Part shown: one piece after another, positions 36,145 through 45,344 of the stretch
Position numbering within the stretch: position 1 is the first letter of the stretch
Layout of the letters: every line of letters starts with the position of its first letter
Origin: Orychophragmus violaceus
Lineage: Eukaryota > Streptophyta > Magnoliopsida > Brassicales > Brassicaceae
Reading direction: 5' to 3'
DNA length: 64,000 bases
Assembly (NCBI GenBank): GCA_030180135.1
Contig: CM058232.1
Coordinates: 96,832,630 to 96,896,629 of the forward strand
Translations under genes and position numbers: made by a program
Notes under the pieces: generated by a model
What the model was told of the DNA's origin: nothing
The model's input: the letters and a program-made list of their open reading frames with translations, nothing else
Databases searched by the model: none

Positions 36145-36160
36145 TTTTTTTTTTTGGCAT
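36145..36160 (-). mobile_element. Micro-insertion: retroelement tail with 17 bp target duplication
   Basis: T11 plus GGCAT (minus: ATGCC-A11) is flanked by perfect copies of CAATTATATTGAGTTAG (36128-36144 and 36161-36177). Units 2 and 3 carry the uninterrupted site (e.g. ATTATACTGAATTAGTTTAG near 43283). This is what an almost completely 5'-truncated LINE or SINE insertion leaves. Confidence 0.7.
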
Positions 36161-36363
36161 CAATTATATTGAGTTAGTTTAGAAACGATTTTAATGTTGA
36201 TTTATGACTTAGATATTACAACGATTAAGGAACTTTTTAAAAGACATTTGTATTTTATTGAGATTTGAAATTAACAAAAGAGAGTGACACAAGTCGTAAT
36301 TATAAATATAATCATAAGTAAAAATTATTTGTGCTTCTTTTTTAATAGTATAGATGACAACAA

Positions 36364-36390
36364 TTTTTTTTTTTTTTTTTTTTGTCGACT
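36364..36390 (-). mobile_element. Micro-insertion: LINE-like tail with 11 bp target duplication
   Basis: T20 plus GTCGACT (minus: AGTCGAC-A20) is flanked by perfect GATGACAACAA repeats at 36353-36363 and 36391-36401. Unit 2 shows a single ATGACACTAATAAAA site near 43693. The GTCGAC-A(n) terminus resembles the GTTGAC-A(n) LINE ends elsewhere in the window. Confidence 0.7.
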
Positions 36391-36536
36391 GATGACAACA
36401 ATAAAATAGTAGAGATGACAATAATAAAAAATATAAAGTACATGTATATTAAATATTATCTAAGATAATAATAATAGGATAAAGTAAAATAAAAAGACAA
36501 CTTTTTAATCACTCTTTTCTTTCTTACAACCTGATT

Positions 36537-37033
36537 AAGAGCAGTAGCATCCACATCCGTGAGACCCATAGTTGGGTCTCATAAAAAAATTTTATTAATT
36601 TTTTTTTTTTTGAACAGGTGAAAAAAGGACCAATCCCGTCTCGCCATGTCACGTGAACAGTGACGAGACGGGTTCTTAAGTCTCTAATTTAAGAGACTAT
36701 TGGGGGTGGGGTTCTTAGAGCACCTCCATTAGAGGTTTTAAGGGCTTGGGGTTCTTAACTATTCACGTGGGTCCCACGTGAATAGTTAAGAACCAGGTTC
36801 TTAAAATCCTTATTTAAGAACCGGTTCTTACACTGTTCATGACACGTGTCACACAACGATTGGTCCGTTTTTTTTTTTGATTTTTTTTTTTTTTTTTACG
36901 TTTCCCAAAAAAAAAAAAAAAAATTTTTTTTTTAAGAACCCCATAAGGGGGTTCACTAATGTGGATGCTCTTAACTATTGCACGGAAAACCGCGCTAAGA
37001 ACCCCATAAAATGACCAATGGAGGTGCTCTAAT
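36537..37033. mobile_element. MITE cluster with two interleaved terminal repeat pairs
   Basis: Terminus pair A: AGAGCAGTAGCATCCACAT (~36538) with TGTGGATGCTCTT (~36961-36973). Pair B: AGAGCACCTCCATTAG (~36717) with AATGGAGGTGCTCT (~37018-37031). Flanking TTA/TAA fits PIF/Harbinger-type target duplications. Inside are a long palindrome (GGTTCTTAACTATTCACGTG / CACGTGAATAGTTAAGAACC, 36750-36797) and several AAGAACCCC/GGGGTTCTT repeats. Units 1 and 3 lack it. Confidence 0.65.
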
Positions 37034-37230
37034 AAAAGAAAAACTTACACAAAGACAATAAAAAGTCCTAAAAATAAGAAAAATGATAAAATGAAGTAAT
37101 AACAATTTTTCTATTATACTACTCTTTCTTCTCAAGTCAACCACGCAACACTTCCATTTCAGAATCTCTTCCATCGGCCGCCGCAGCATCTTGAAGGCAC
37201 AGCCACGCCACACACTGTTTCGCTCAGTAC

Positions 37231-37635
37231 TATTGGAATGGAGATCATTGAAGATCAATGTGCTATTGGTCATGAGAGGTCTTGGAGTAACCAAACTAGA
37301 AGAAGTAACTAGAAGAGAAGCATCTGTGAATAGTGTCCACGGATGAACAGTAAAAACAGCTTAGTTACTTTAAGATATTTTGAACTAGCTTCTCTTGTAA
37401 GCTTAAATATGTGGACAATTATTAGCCACATGTTTAAGATGAGTCTAACAGCTATTTTTCTGTGTATTGTAAGAAGGATTTCGAATTTGAATTGATATGG
37501 AGACTTATTCTCTTCTCCATTTCTCTCTCTAATCTCTCTCTTGTTCTTAGTCTCGTATACTCTCTCTAACAATCTGATCTTGTGATTCTTTGTCTAAATC
37601 TTATATTCTCTGGTTTATATTCTTAAATTCTAACA
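37231..37635 (+). repeat. 5' LTR of copia 1
   Basis: Starts TATTGGAATGGAG and ends AAATTCTAACA. It differs from the 3' LTR at GGTCATGAG/GGTTATGAG and GTCTCGTATAC/GTCTCTTATAC. The 5' CTTCTCTT-rich tail is presumably transcribed. Confidence 0.9.
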
Positions 37636-37650
37636 TGGTATCGGAGCTAT
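37636..37650 (+). other. Primer binding site of copia 1
   Basis: TGGTATCGGAGCT lies directly after the LTR and complements the 3' end of initiator methionine tRNA (one change from the usual TGGTATCAGAGC). Confidence 0.8.
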
Positions 37651-37850
37651 AAGCTCCTATACCTATTCTCTTCCGCATACTCTGATTCAAAATCTCTGGT
37701 TCTTCTGTCCTTGTTCTTGAAAGTTCTAAAGCTCTCAAGCATTTTTCTTGGTTGATTCTTTCTGGTGTGTACTCTCTGTGAGTTGAGAGCTTGTTTTCGT
37801 TCAGAAGCTTACCTTGAAAACTCCCTCCTTGCAACAAAACAGTCTTTGCA

Positions 37851-38609
37851 ATGGAGAACTCAAGAGTAATCATTCCTGTGATTCTTAAAGGTGCCAACTA
37901 CATTGTTTGGGCCAGGATGGTGAAGTCTGCTCTTGGAGGCAGAGGTTTATGGAAGTACATCATGAGGAGCACAGCTCCAGAGAAGATGGTGAAGGCTAAA
38001 GCTAAGGTTGGAAATGAGGCAGAAGCTAAAGAAGATGTTGAGTCTCATGAAGACACATCTGAGGCAGATGAGGAAGCGTGGATTCAAGGGGACCAGAATG
38101 TCCTCTCCATACTTCAAAGCTCACTTGACCAGCACCTGTTGGAGGCTTACTCCTATTGTGTGACCTCTAAGCAGCTGTGGGACACCATTGAGAAGGTTTA
38201 TGGCAACAAATCAAACCTAACCCGAGTCTTTGAAGTTAAGCTGGCCATTAATAGTCTCCAGCAAGAAGATATGGAGTTCAAAGCTCACTTTGGAAAGTTT
38301 AGCTCACTATGGTCAGAGTTGGAGATGTTGAGGCCACCAAGCAGTGATCCTTTGGTGTTGCAAGAAAGGAGAGAGCAAGATAAAGTCTTTGCTCTTCTGC
38401 TCACCTTGAACTCATCTTATAATTCCTTGATCAAGCATATCCTAAGGGCAGACACTCTACCTGACATTGATGATGTGTGTGGACAAATTCAGAAGGAACA
38501 AGGCTCATTTGGGTTGTTCAAAGGAAAAGGAGAGCTGGTGACCGCAAACAAGGGGCTGTACAAGGCTGATGAGAGGAAGAATTATGGAGGTGACCAGAGA
38601 GGAGTTTGA
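37851..38609 (+). CDS. Copia 1 gag (N-terminal part)
   Basis: 252 residues starting MENSRVIIPVILKGANYIVW, the usual copia gag opening, followed by the UBN2-type capsid region (LWDTIEKVYGNKSN, FGKFSSLWSELEML). It should form the virus-like particle shell. The frame stops at TGA 38607-38609, just before the CX2CX4HX4C zinc knuckle, which is encoded in the next frame. The stop overlaps the next ATG (TGATG), so gag lacks its knuckle unless a frameshift or reinitiation occurs. Confidence 0.85.
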   Translation: MENSRVIIPVILKGANYIVWARMVKSALGGRGLWKYIMRSTAPEKMVKAKAKVGNEAEAKEDVESHEDTSEADEEAWIQGDQNVLSILQSSLDQHLLEAYSYCVTSKQLWDTIEKVYGNKSNLTRVFEVKLAINSLQQEDMEFKAHFGKFSSLWSELEMLRPPSSDPLVLQERREQDKVFALLLTLNSSYNSLIKHILRADTLPDIDDVCGQIQKEQGSFGLFKGKGELVTANKGLYKADERKNYGGDQRGV

Positions 38610-41600
38610 TGTGTGATTTTTGCAAGAAGAGTGGGCATTTGAAGGATAGATGCTGGCGCCTTCACCCTAACCTCAGACCCTCATCTCACAACAACCGGTT
38701 CAAAGATCAAAGGGCAAACTACTCATATGGTGCAGCTGGACCAGGTTCTTCTTCAATGCAGAAATGTGATGAAGGGAGAGCAATGGTGGTTCATCAAGCA
38801 CCAGCTGTGACTGCTCAGAATGATGTGGTAAGGAGGTCAGACCTTGAGGCTCTCATCAAAGCTCTCAAGGAGAACTCTGGTATGGCTCTTGGTACTTCAC
38901 TCTTTGCATCAAATAAACTGAAACCTTTGATCATTGATTCAGGAGCCTCTCATCATATGATAAGTGATTCTAGGTTGATAAACAATGTTGAACCTGCCTT
39001 AGGAAGTGTAGTGATTGCAAATGGTGATAAAATTCCAATACAAGGCATAGGAAATCTGAAATTGTTTAACAAAGAATCTAAAGCCTTCTTTATGCCTAGT
39101 TTCACTTCAGACTTAGTTTCTGTAAAAAGGATAGCCACTGATTTGAATTGCAATGTTGTTTTCAGTCCTAATGATGTTGTGTTTCACGATATTAAAACAA
39201 ATAAGTTGATTGGGAAAGGTGTGACAAAGGATGAGCTCTACATGGTTGAAGACACCAATCCCTCTTCTGAATTATCTGCTGCTTTATCTACTTGTGTTGG
39301 TGTGGATGATTCTATTTGGCATGCTAGATTAGGACATCCACACTCTAGGGCCTTAGGACTTTTATTACTTTCTGTTTCTTTTAAGAATGATGATTGTGAG
39401 GCTTGTATCCTTGGTAAACATTGCAAATCTGTTTTTCCAAACTCTAAAACTACTTATGAAAGTTGCTTTGATCTTGTTCATTCTGATGTGTGGACTGCTC
39501 CTTGTTTGTCTAGAGAGAACCATAAGTATTTTGTCACTTTTATTGATGAAAAATCTAAGTATACTTGGATAACACTAATGCAAACTAAAGATAGAGTTTT
39601 AGAAGCTTTTATGAACTTTCAAAATCATGTTACTAACCATTTCAATGCTAAGATCAAAATTTTTAGATCAGATAATGGTGGTGAATATACAAGCAATGCC
39701 TTCAAACAACACTTATCCAAGCATGGGATTCTCCATCAAACAAGTTGTCCCTACACTCCCCAACAAAATGGAGTGGCTGAGAGAAAAAACAGACACTTGA
39801 TGGAGGTGGCGAGGTCCATGATGTTCTATAGGAATGTCCCTAAGAGGTTTTGGGGAGATGCAGTCATGACAGCATGCTATTTGATCAACAGAACTCCCAC
39901 AAAAGTTCTTAAGGATCAATCACCATTTCAGGTATTAAACAACACAAATCCATTGGTTGATCACTTACGTGTGTTTGGGTGTATTTGCTTTGTGTTAATA
40001 CCAGGAGAACAAAGGGATAAGTTGGATGCTAAGAGCACCAAAGCTATGTTCATTGGTTATTCAACAACACAAAGAGGATACAAGTGTTATGTACCTGAAA
40101 CAAGGAAGGTTTTGATATCAAGAGATGTGAAGTTTATGGAGACAAGGAGTTTCTATGATGAGAAGAATTGGGATAGCTTGAAGGATCTTCCCACTTCTCA
40201 ATCAGATAGAGCTGCAAATCCGAGGATGATCATGGAAAACCTTGGTATTAGTATGCCTCAACAACCGGCCAAGACAAGTGTTGCTCCTTCAGTCCCTGCT
40301 CCAACTTCAGTAGCTCCTGCTCATCCCCATCCTGATCATGAGGGGGACACTTATGAATCAGCCCCAGAACCGCAAGAATATGATTCATCTACACATGATC
40401 AAGCTGAGGCTGAGGAGCATGAGGAACATGAGGTAGAACCTGAGGAGTTTGATCATCATAATGAAGAGGCTGAACAAGAACAGCCGGTTCAGGTAAATGA
40501 GCAACAAGTTCAGGTGTTAAGAAGGAGTACAAGGGAGAAAAAGGATCCATCAGAATGGAAGAAGACTAGAGTGTACTTCAACAGCAATGCAGTAGCTCAT
40601 CCCATTCAAGCGGTTTGCAGCTTAGCTCATGTCCCTTTGGAGCATCAAGTGTTCATTGGGAAATTGGATCAAGAACATGTTCCAACAACCTATGAAGAAG
40701 CTAAGGGAGATGAGAGGTGGATGCAAGCTGTGGATGAAGAGACCAAAGCAATGGAGAACAATGAGACTTGGTATGAAGCTGATATTCCTAGAGGAAAGAA
40801 GGCAGTGACTTCTAAATGGGTTTTCACCATCAAGTATAGAAGCAATGGAGAAGTGAAGAGATACAAAGCAAGGCTGGTTGCAAGAGGTTTCACTCAAACT
40901 TATGGAAAGGATTACTTGGATACTTTTGCACCAGTAGCTAAGCTTCACACAGTAAGGATCATCTTATCTTTGGCGACAAACCTTGGTTGGGAACTTTGGC
41001 AAATGGATGTCAAGAATGCATTCCTACAATGGGAGCTTGAGGATGAGGTATACATGAGACCACCTTCTGGTCTTGAAAACATTGTAAAATCAGGGAAGGT
41101 GTTAAGGCTCAAAAAGGCTATCTATGGACTCAAGCAATCACCTAGAGCTTGGTATCATAAACTGAGTTCAACACTTATGCAAAAGGGATTTAAGAGGTCT
41201 GAAGGAGATCATACTTTGTTCACTCTACAAGATCAGGAAGGTATCATTGTCATCCTTGTTTATGTTGATGACATTATCATATCAGGAAGTAACAAGTCAG
41301 GTATCCAAGAAACTAAAGATTATCTCAAATCTGTTTTTGATATTAAGGATCTTGGTACTCTAAAGTACTTCCTTGGGATAGAAGTTTGTCGATCTAATGA
41401 TGGACTATTCTTATCTCAAAGGAAGTACACACTTGATTTGTTGTCTGAAGCAGGTAAGATTGGATCAAAACCAGCTAAGACACCTTTGGAGGATGGCTAC
41501 AAAGTCATAAGAGAGGGGGAGCTTGAAGACAGACCATTTGAGGACACCACTCACTATAGGAGGATGGTTGGTAAGCTAATCTACTTAACCATAACCAGAC

Positions 41601-42259
41601 CTGATTTGTGTTTTGCTGTGAACCAGATAAGTCAACATATGCAAGCACCAAAGATGCATCATTGGGACATGGTTGAGAGGATACTCAGATATCTAAGTGG
41701 TACTCCCGGGCAAGGCATTTGGATGGGCTGCAATCAAAGTACAGAGATAGTTGGGTATTGTGACGCTGATTGGGCAGGAGATAGAGTGGACAGGAGGTCT
41801 ACTACTGGATATTGCACTTTCATTGGAGGAAACCTTGTTACTTGGAAGAGCAAGAAGCAGAAGATAGTGTCATGTTCTAGCGCTGAAGCTGAGTATAGAG
41901 CAATGAGGAAGCTAGCAACAGAATTGGCGTGGATCAAAGGTCTTCTTGGGGATTTGGGGATTGAGACTTCAAAACCAATCACCATGCATTGTGATAACCA
42001 AGCTGCCATTCACATTGCTTCAAACTCAGTCTTCCATGAGAGGACCAAGCACATAGAGGTGGATTGTCACAAAGTGAGGCAGATGATTGAGCAAGGAGTT
42101 GTGTTGCCTTGCTTCACAAGGAGTGAAGAACAACTAGCTGATGTGTTCACCAAGGCAGCTAGCTTGAAGGTGTGTGAGTCCATTCACACTAAGCTTGGAC
42201 TCATGGAGCTCCCGGAATCCCCTAAGGCTATGGAATCTACACTCTTTTTCCCTTCATGA
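38609..42259 (+). CDS. Copia 1 pol: zinc knuckle, protease, integrase, RT, RNase H
   Basis: About 1216 residues from the ATG at 38609. In order: zinc knuckle CDFCKKSGHLKDRC (residues ~3-16); aspartic protease DSGASHHM (~112); GAG-pre-integrase IWHARLGHP with CEACILGKHC; integrase core HSDVW and RSDNGGEY (DNA ~39480 and 39664) with a later catalytic E; RT with KWVFTIKYRSNGEVKRYKAR and YVDDIIISG (41261-41287); RNase H with GYCDADWAGD and SSAEAEYRAM. All catalytic motifs are present and the frame is open, so the enzyme part could be active if translated. Ty1/copia normally has one gag-pol frame; here gag is in a different frame. Confidence 0.92.
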   Translation: MCDFCKKSGHLKDRCWRLHPNLRPSSHNNRFKDQRANYSYGAAGPGSSSMQKCDEGRAMVVHQAPAVTAQNDVVRRSDLEALIKALKENSGMALGTSLFASNKLKPLIIDSGASHHMISDSRLINNVEPALGSVVIANGDKIPIQGIGNLKLFNKESKAFFMPSFTSDLVSVKRIATDLNCNVVFSPNDVVFHDIKTNKLIGKGVTKDELYMVEDTNPSSELSAALSTCVGVDDSIWHARLGHPHSRALGLLLLSVSFKNDDCEACILGKHCKSVFPNSKTTYESCFDLVHSDVWTAPCLSRENHKYFVTFIDEKSKYTWITLMQTKDRVLEAFMNFQNHVTNHFNAKIKIFRSDNGGEYTSNAFKQHLSKHGILHQTSCPYTPQQNGVAERKNRHLMEVARSMMFYRNVPKRFWGDAVMTACYLINRTPTKVLKDQSPFQVLNNTNPLVDHLRVFGCICFVLIPGEQRDKLDAKSTKAMFIGYSTTQRGYKCYVPETRKVLISRDVKFMETRSFYDEKNWDSLKDLPTSQSDRAANPRMIMENLGISMPQQPAKTSVAPSVPAPTSVAPAHPHPDHEGDTYESAPEPQEYDSSTHDQAEAEEHEEHEVEPEEFDHHNEEAEQEQPVQVNEQQVQVLRRSTREKKDPSEWKKTRVYFNSNAVAHPIQAVCSLAHVPLEHQVFIGKLDQEHVPTTYEEAKGDERWMQAVDEETKAMENNETWYEADIPRGKKAVTSKWVFTIKYRSNGEVKRYKARLVARGFTQTYGKDYLDTFAPVAKLHTVRIILSLATNLGWELWQMDVKNAFLQWELEDEVYMRPPSGLENIVKSGKVLRLKKAIYGLKQSPRAWYHKLSSTLMQKGFKRSEGDHTLFTLQDQEGIIVILVYVDDIIISGSNKSGIQETKDYLKSVFDIKDLGTLKYFLGIEVCRSNDGLFLSQRKYTLDLLSEAGKIGSKPAKTPLEDGYKVIREGELEDRPFEDTTHYRRMVGKLIYLTITRPDLCFAVNQISQHMQAPKMHHWDMVERILRYLSGTPGQGIWMGCNQSTEIVGYCDADWAGDRVDRRSTTGYCTFIGGNLVTWKSKKQKIVSCSSAEAEYRAMRKLATELAWIKGLLGDLGIETSKPITMHCDNQAAIHIASNSVFHERTKHIEVDCHKVRQMIEQGVVLPCFTRSEEQLADVFTKAASLKVCESIHTKLGLMELPESPKAMESTLFFPS

Positions 42260-42353
42260 AGTTTTATCCCAAGTGGTTTTCTTCATGAAGGTTTTTTTAA
42301 TGAGGTAGATCTCCATTGTCATTCCAAGCTTGATTCAATCCTTGAATTCAAGC

Positions 42354-42364
42354 TTGAGGGGGAG
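42354..42364 (+). other. Polypurine tract of copia 1
   Basis: TTGAGGGGGAG sits immediately upstream of the 3' LTR and would prime plus-strand DNA synthesis. Confidence 0.75.
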
Positions 42365-42769
42365 TATTGGAATGGAGATCATTGAAGATCAATGTGCTAT
42401 TGGTTATGAGAGGTCTTGGAGTAACCAAACTAGAAGAAGTAACTAGAAGAGAAGCATCTGTGAATAGTGTCCACGGATGAACAGTAAAAACAGCTTAGTT
42501 ACTTTAAGATATTTTGAACTAGCTTCTCTTGTAAGCTTAAATATGTGGACAATTATTAGCCACATGTTTAAGATGAGTCTAACAGCTATTTTTCTGTGTA
42601 TTGTAAGAAGGATTTCGAATTTGAATTGATATGGAGACTTATTCTCTTCTCCATTTCTCTCTCTAATCTCTCTCTTGTTCTTAGTCTCTTATACTCTCTC
42701 TAACAATCTGATCTTGTGATTCTTTGTCTAAATCTTATATTCTCTGGTTTATATTCTTAAATTCTAACA
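42365..42769 (+). repeat. 3' LTR of copia 1
   Basis: The same 405 bp as the 5' LTR apart from two substitutions. It is followed directly by AGTAC (42770-42774), the target duplication. Confidence 0.9.
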
Positions 42770-43732
42770 AGTACAACATCTGAGAGCCCATCACTCGGTA
42801 GGATCATCAAGCACTCGTCCTTGTCTTCTCAATCCGTTATGGTTACGTATAAATCTTGAATCACATACGGTTTTACGTAACTAACACCTGTAGAAACAAA
42901 ACATAAACAAAAATCATCATATTCAGTTCCATAGATGTAAGCTTGAAAAACATCATGAAAACAAGGGGGATCCAACATATATGATAGCTTCCATGAAAGT
43001 TAAACACGTTGTATAAATGATTAGTGTACGACAATATAATATATTTTGGGAACAGTGACAATCGCAAAGATGAGAGCAACGAAAGCTTATGTGTGTGCGT
43101 GCATAAAATTAGTAAAACTTCTTAAAGAAGCTTTGGTAATAAATAAACAAAAATTGATCATGTATATAATTTATTAAAAAAGATTTATAATTTTAGATTA
43201 AATAAATATATTCTTAAGTTTTAGTTAGGGAAAAGTTATAAATGATATTTTCTGGGATATGGTTAATAATATATTAAGCCTGATTATACTGAATTAGTTT
43301 AGATACAGTTTTAATGTTGATTTATGACTTAGATATTACCAACGATCATAAAATTTTCGGCAACCCATCGAGAGAGGTCACGATTTGCGTTAGGTTCCAT
43401 AATGGAACCGTCGATAAGACCTATCTTCTGTTTTTCTTGTAATGAATTCCAGAACTAAGTTGTCCATTCAAAATAATTGTCTTCTCGAAAAACAACCAAG
43501 CTTATAATTGTCTGATGTATGCAGCGTGTATGCTAGATCCGTAGTAGTAGTATCAGTAGTAGGAACTTTTTAAAAGACATTTTTATTTTTAATAAGATTT
43601 GAAAGTAACAAATAAAAGTGAGTGACACAAAATGTAATTATAAAGATAATCATATGCAAAATTTTATTTGTGCTTCTGTTTTAATAATATAGATGACACT
43701 AATAAAAGAGTAGAGATGACAATAATAAAAGA

Positions 43733-44844
43733 TATAAAGTAGTTGTATATTAAATATTGTCTAAGATATAATAATATGATAAAGTAAAATAAAAAGGTAA
43801 CTTTTTAATCCCTCTTTTTCTTTCTTACAACCTGAATTAAGAATTGTTTACTAAAAAAATACTTAAACAAAGACAAAAACTGAAGTAAAAAATAAAAGGT
43901 ACTAAAAGGAAGAAAAATGACAAAAATGAAGTAATAACAAATTCTCTAATATACTACTCTTTCTTCTCAAGTCAACCATGCAACACTTACGTTGTGCGCC
44001 ATTTCAAAATCTCTTCCATCGGCCACCGCAGCACCTTAAAAACACAAGCGAGCCATGCCACACACTGTCTTGCTCGGTACAAAATCCGAGAGCCCCTCAA
44101 TCGGTGGGATCAAGCACTCGTCCTTGTCTTCTCAATCCGTTACGGTTACCTATAAATTTTAAATCACAAACGGTTTTACGTAACTATCCCTTGTAGAAAC
44201 AAAACATAAACAAAAACCATCAAATTTAATTCCATAGATGTAAGCTTGAAAACCATAATGAAAATAAGGGAGATTCAACATATATGAGAGCTGCCATGAA
44301 AGTTAAACACGTCATATAAATGATTAGTAGAATATAGTTTAAGAGCAGTGATGATAGCAAAGATGAGAGCAACGAAAGCATTGACACTTCTTAGAGCATA
44401 AACATCGCTGAACCCCCCACATGGGGGTTCTTAAGTTTAGTTTATTATTATTATTATTATTTTTTTTTTTAAAAAAAAGAACCAGTAAAAATGTGACACG
44501 TAACCTAAAACAGTTAAGAAACGCTCCTAAAGAATCATAAACTAAGAAACTTTCGCTAAAGAGGTTCTTAACCTTAGTAATATTTTATTGTTTTATTCTT
44601 GGGAATCGTATTAAGAACCTCCCGCTGTACTTGGCCTTAAGTTTTGGTTATAAATGATATTTTATGGGATTTGGTTAATAATATATTAGGCCCATTTATA
44701 CTAAGTTAGTTTAGATACATTAGTTTAGATACAGTTTTAATGTTGATTTATGACTTAGATATTACCACGATTTTATAAAAGTTTTAAAATACACTATATT
44801 TTGATCCGCGCGGGTTTATGTTTCCTTATCTCTCTCACACATCC
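43733..44844 (+). repeat. Unit 3 of the triplicated ~1.1 kb sequence
   Basis: Starts GATATAAAGTAGTTGTATATTA, parallel to 36430 and 32304. It contains CGAGAGCCCCTCAATCGGTG and CTTCTCAATCCGTTACGG, and runs into the assembly gap at 44845. The open frame 43978-44196 is not conserved in sense between units and is not called a gene. Confidence 0.7.
44391..44640. mobile_element. MITE-like insert in unit 3
   Basis: A ~245 bp segment absent from units 1 and 2, flanked by TTA on both sides. It begins GAGCATAAACATCGCTGAAC and contains ACATGGGGGTTCTTAAG and GTATTAAGAACC, the same AAGAACC/GGTTCTT vocabulary as the MITE cluster in unit 2. The terminal repeats are poor. Confidence 0.4.
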
Positions 44845-45344
44845 NNNNNNNNNNNNNNNNNNNNNNNNNNNNNNNNNNNNNNNNNNNNNNNNNNNNNNNN
44901 NNNNNNNNNNNNNNNNNNNNNNNNNNNNNNNNNNNNNNNNNNNNNNNNNNNNNNNNNNNNNNNNNNNNNNNNNNNNNNNNNNNNNNNNNNNNNNNNNNNN
45001 NNNNNNNNNNNNNNNNNNNNNNNNNNNNNNNNNNNNNNNNNNNNNNNNNNNNNNNNNNNNNNNNNNNNNNNNNNNNNNNNNNNNNNNNNNNNNNNNNNNN
45101 NNNNNNNNNNNNNNNNNNNNNNNNNNNNNNNNNNNNNNNNNNNNNNNNNNNNNNNNNNNNNNNNNNNNNNNNNNNNNNNNNNNNNNNNNNNNNNNNNNNN
45201 NNNNNNNNNNNNNNNNNNNNNNNNNNNNNNNNNNNNNNNNNNNNNNNNNNNNNNNNNNNNNNNNNNNNNNNNNNNNNNNNNNNNNNNNNNNNNNNNNNNN
45301 NNNNNNNNNNNNNNNNNNNNNNNNNNNNNNNNNNNNNNNNNNNN
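44845..45344. other. Assembly gap (500 N)
   Basis: Exactly 500 Ns, a conventional placeholder for a scaffold gap of unknown size. Sequences left (unit 3) and right (gypsy-derived) need not be adjacent. Confidence 0.99.

Larger units (their letters stand above)
32304..36429 (+). repeat. Unit 1 of a ~1.1 kb triplicated sequence (split by a Helitron)
   Basis: 32304-32872 and 35881-36429 together match unit 2 (36430-43732) and unit 3 (43733-44844). Shared landmarks in order: AAAGTAAAAT..CTTTTTAATC, ATACTAC..TTTTCTCA.CAAGTCAACC, GAGCCCATCACTCGGTAGGA, CTTCTCAATCCGTTA, GAAACAAAACA, ATATTTTGGGAACA, TTGATTTATGACTTAGATAT. The units are tandem, and each holds different insertions, so the amplification came first. 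No coding function recognised. Confidence 0.75.
37231..42769 (+). mobile_element. Ty1/copia retrotransposon 1, complete, young
   Basis: A 5.5 kb element with 405 bp LTRs (37231-37635, 42365-42769) differing at two positions by eye. AGTAC target duplications lie at 37226-37230 and 42770-42774. PBS TGGTATCGGAGCT starts at 37636 (methionine-tRNA type) and the PPT TTGAGGGGGAG is at 42354-42364. Domain order protease-integrase-RT-RNase H marks Ty1/copia. It interrupts unit 2 of the triplicated repeat; unit 3 (CTCGGTACAAAATCCGAGAG, ~44080) shows the empty site. Gag and pol are in overlapping frames. Confidence 0.93.
36430..43732 (+). repeat. Unit 2 of the triplicated ~1.1 kb sequence (split by copia)
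   Basis: 36430-37230 and 42770-43732 are unit-derived. It carries MITE termini at 36537-37033 and the copia element at 37231-42769. It also has ~220 bp absent from unit 1 (about 43350-43565, GGCAACCCATCGAGAGAGG..), which may be another insertion or ancestral sequence lost in unit 1. No gene seen in the unit sequence. Confidence 0.7.
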
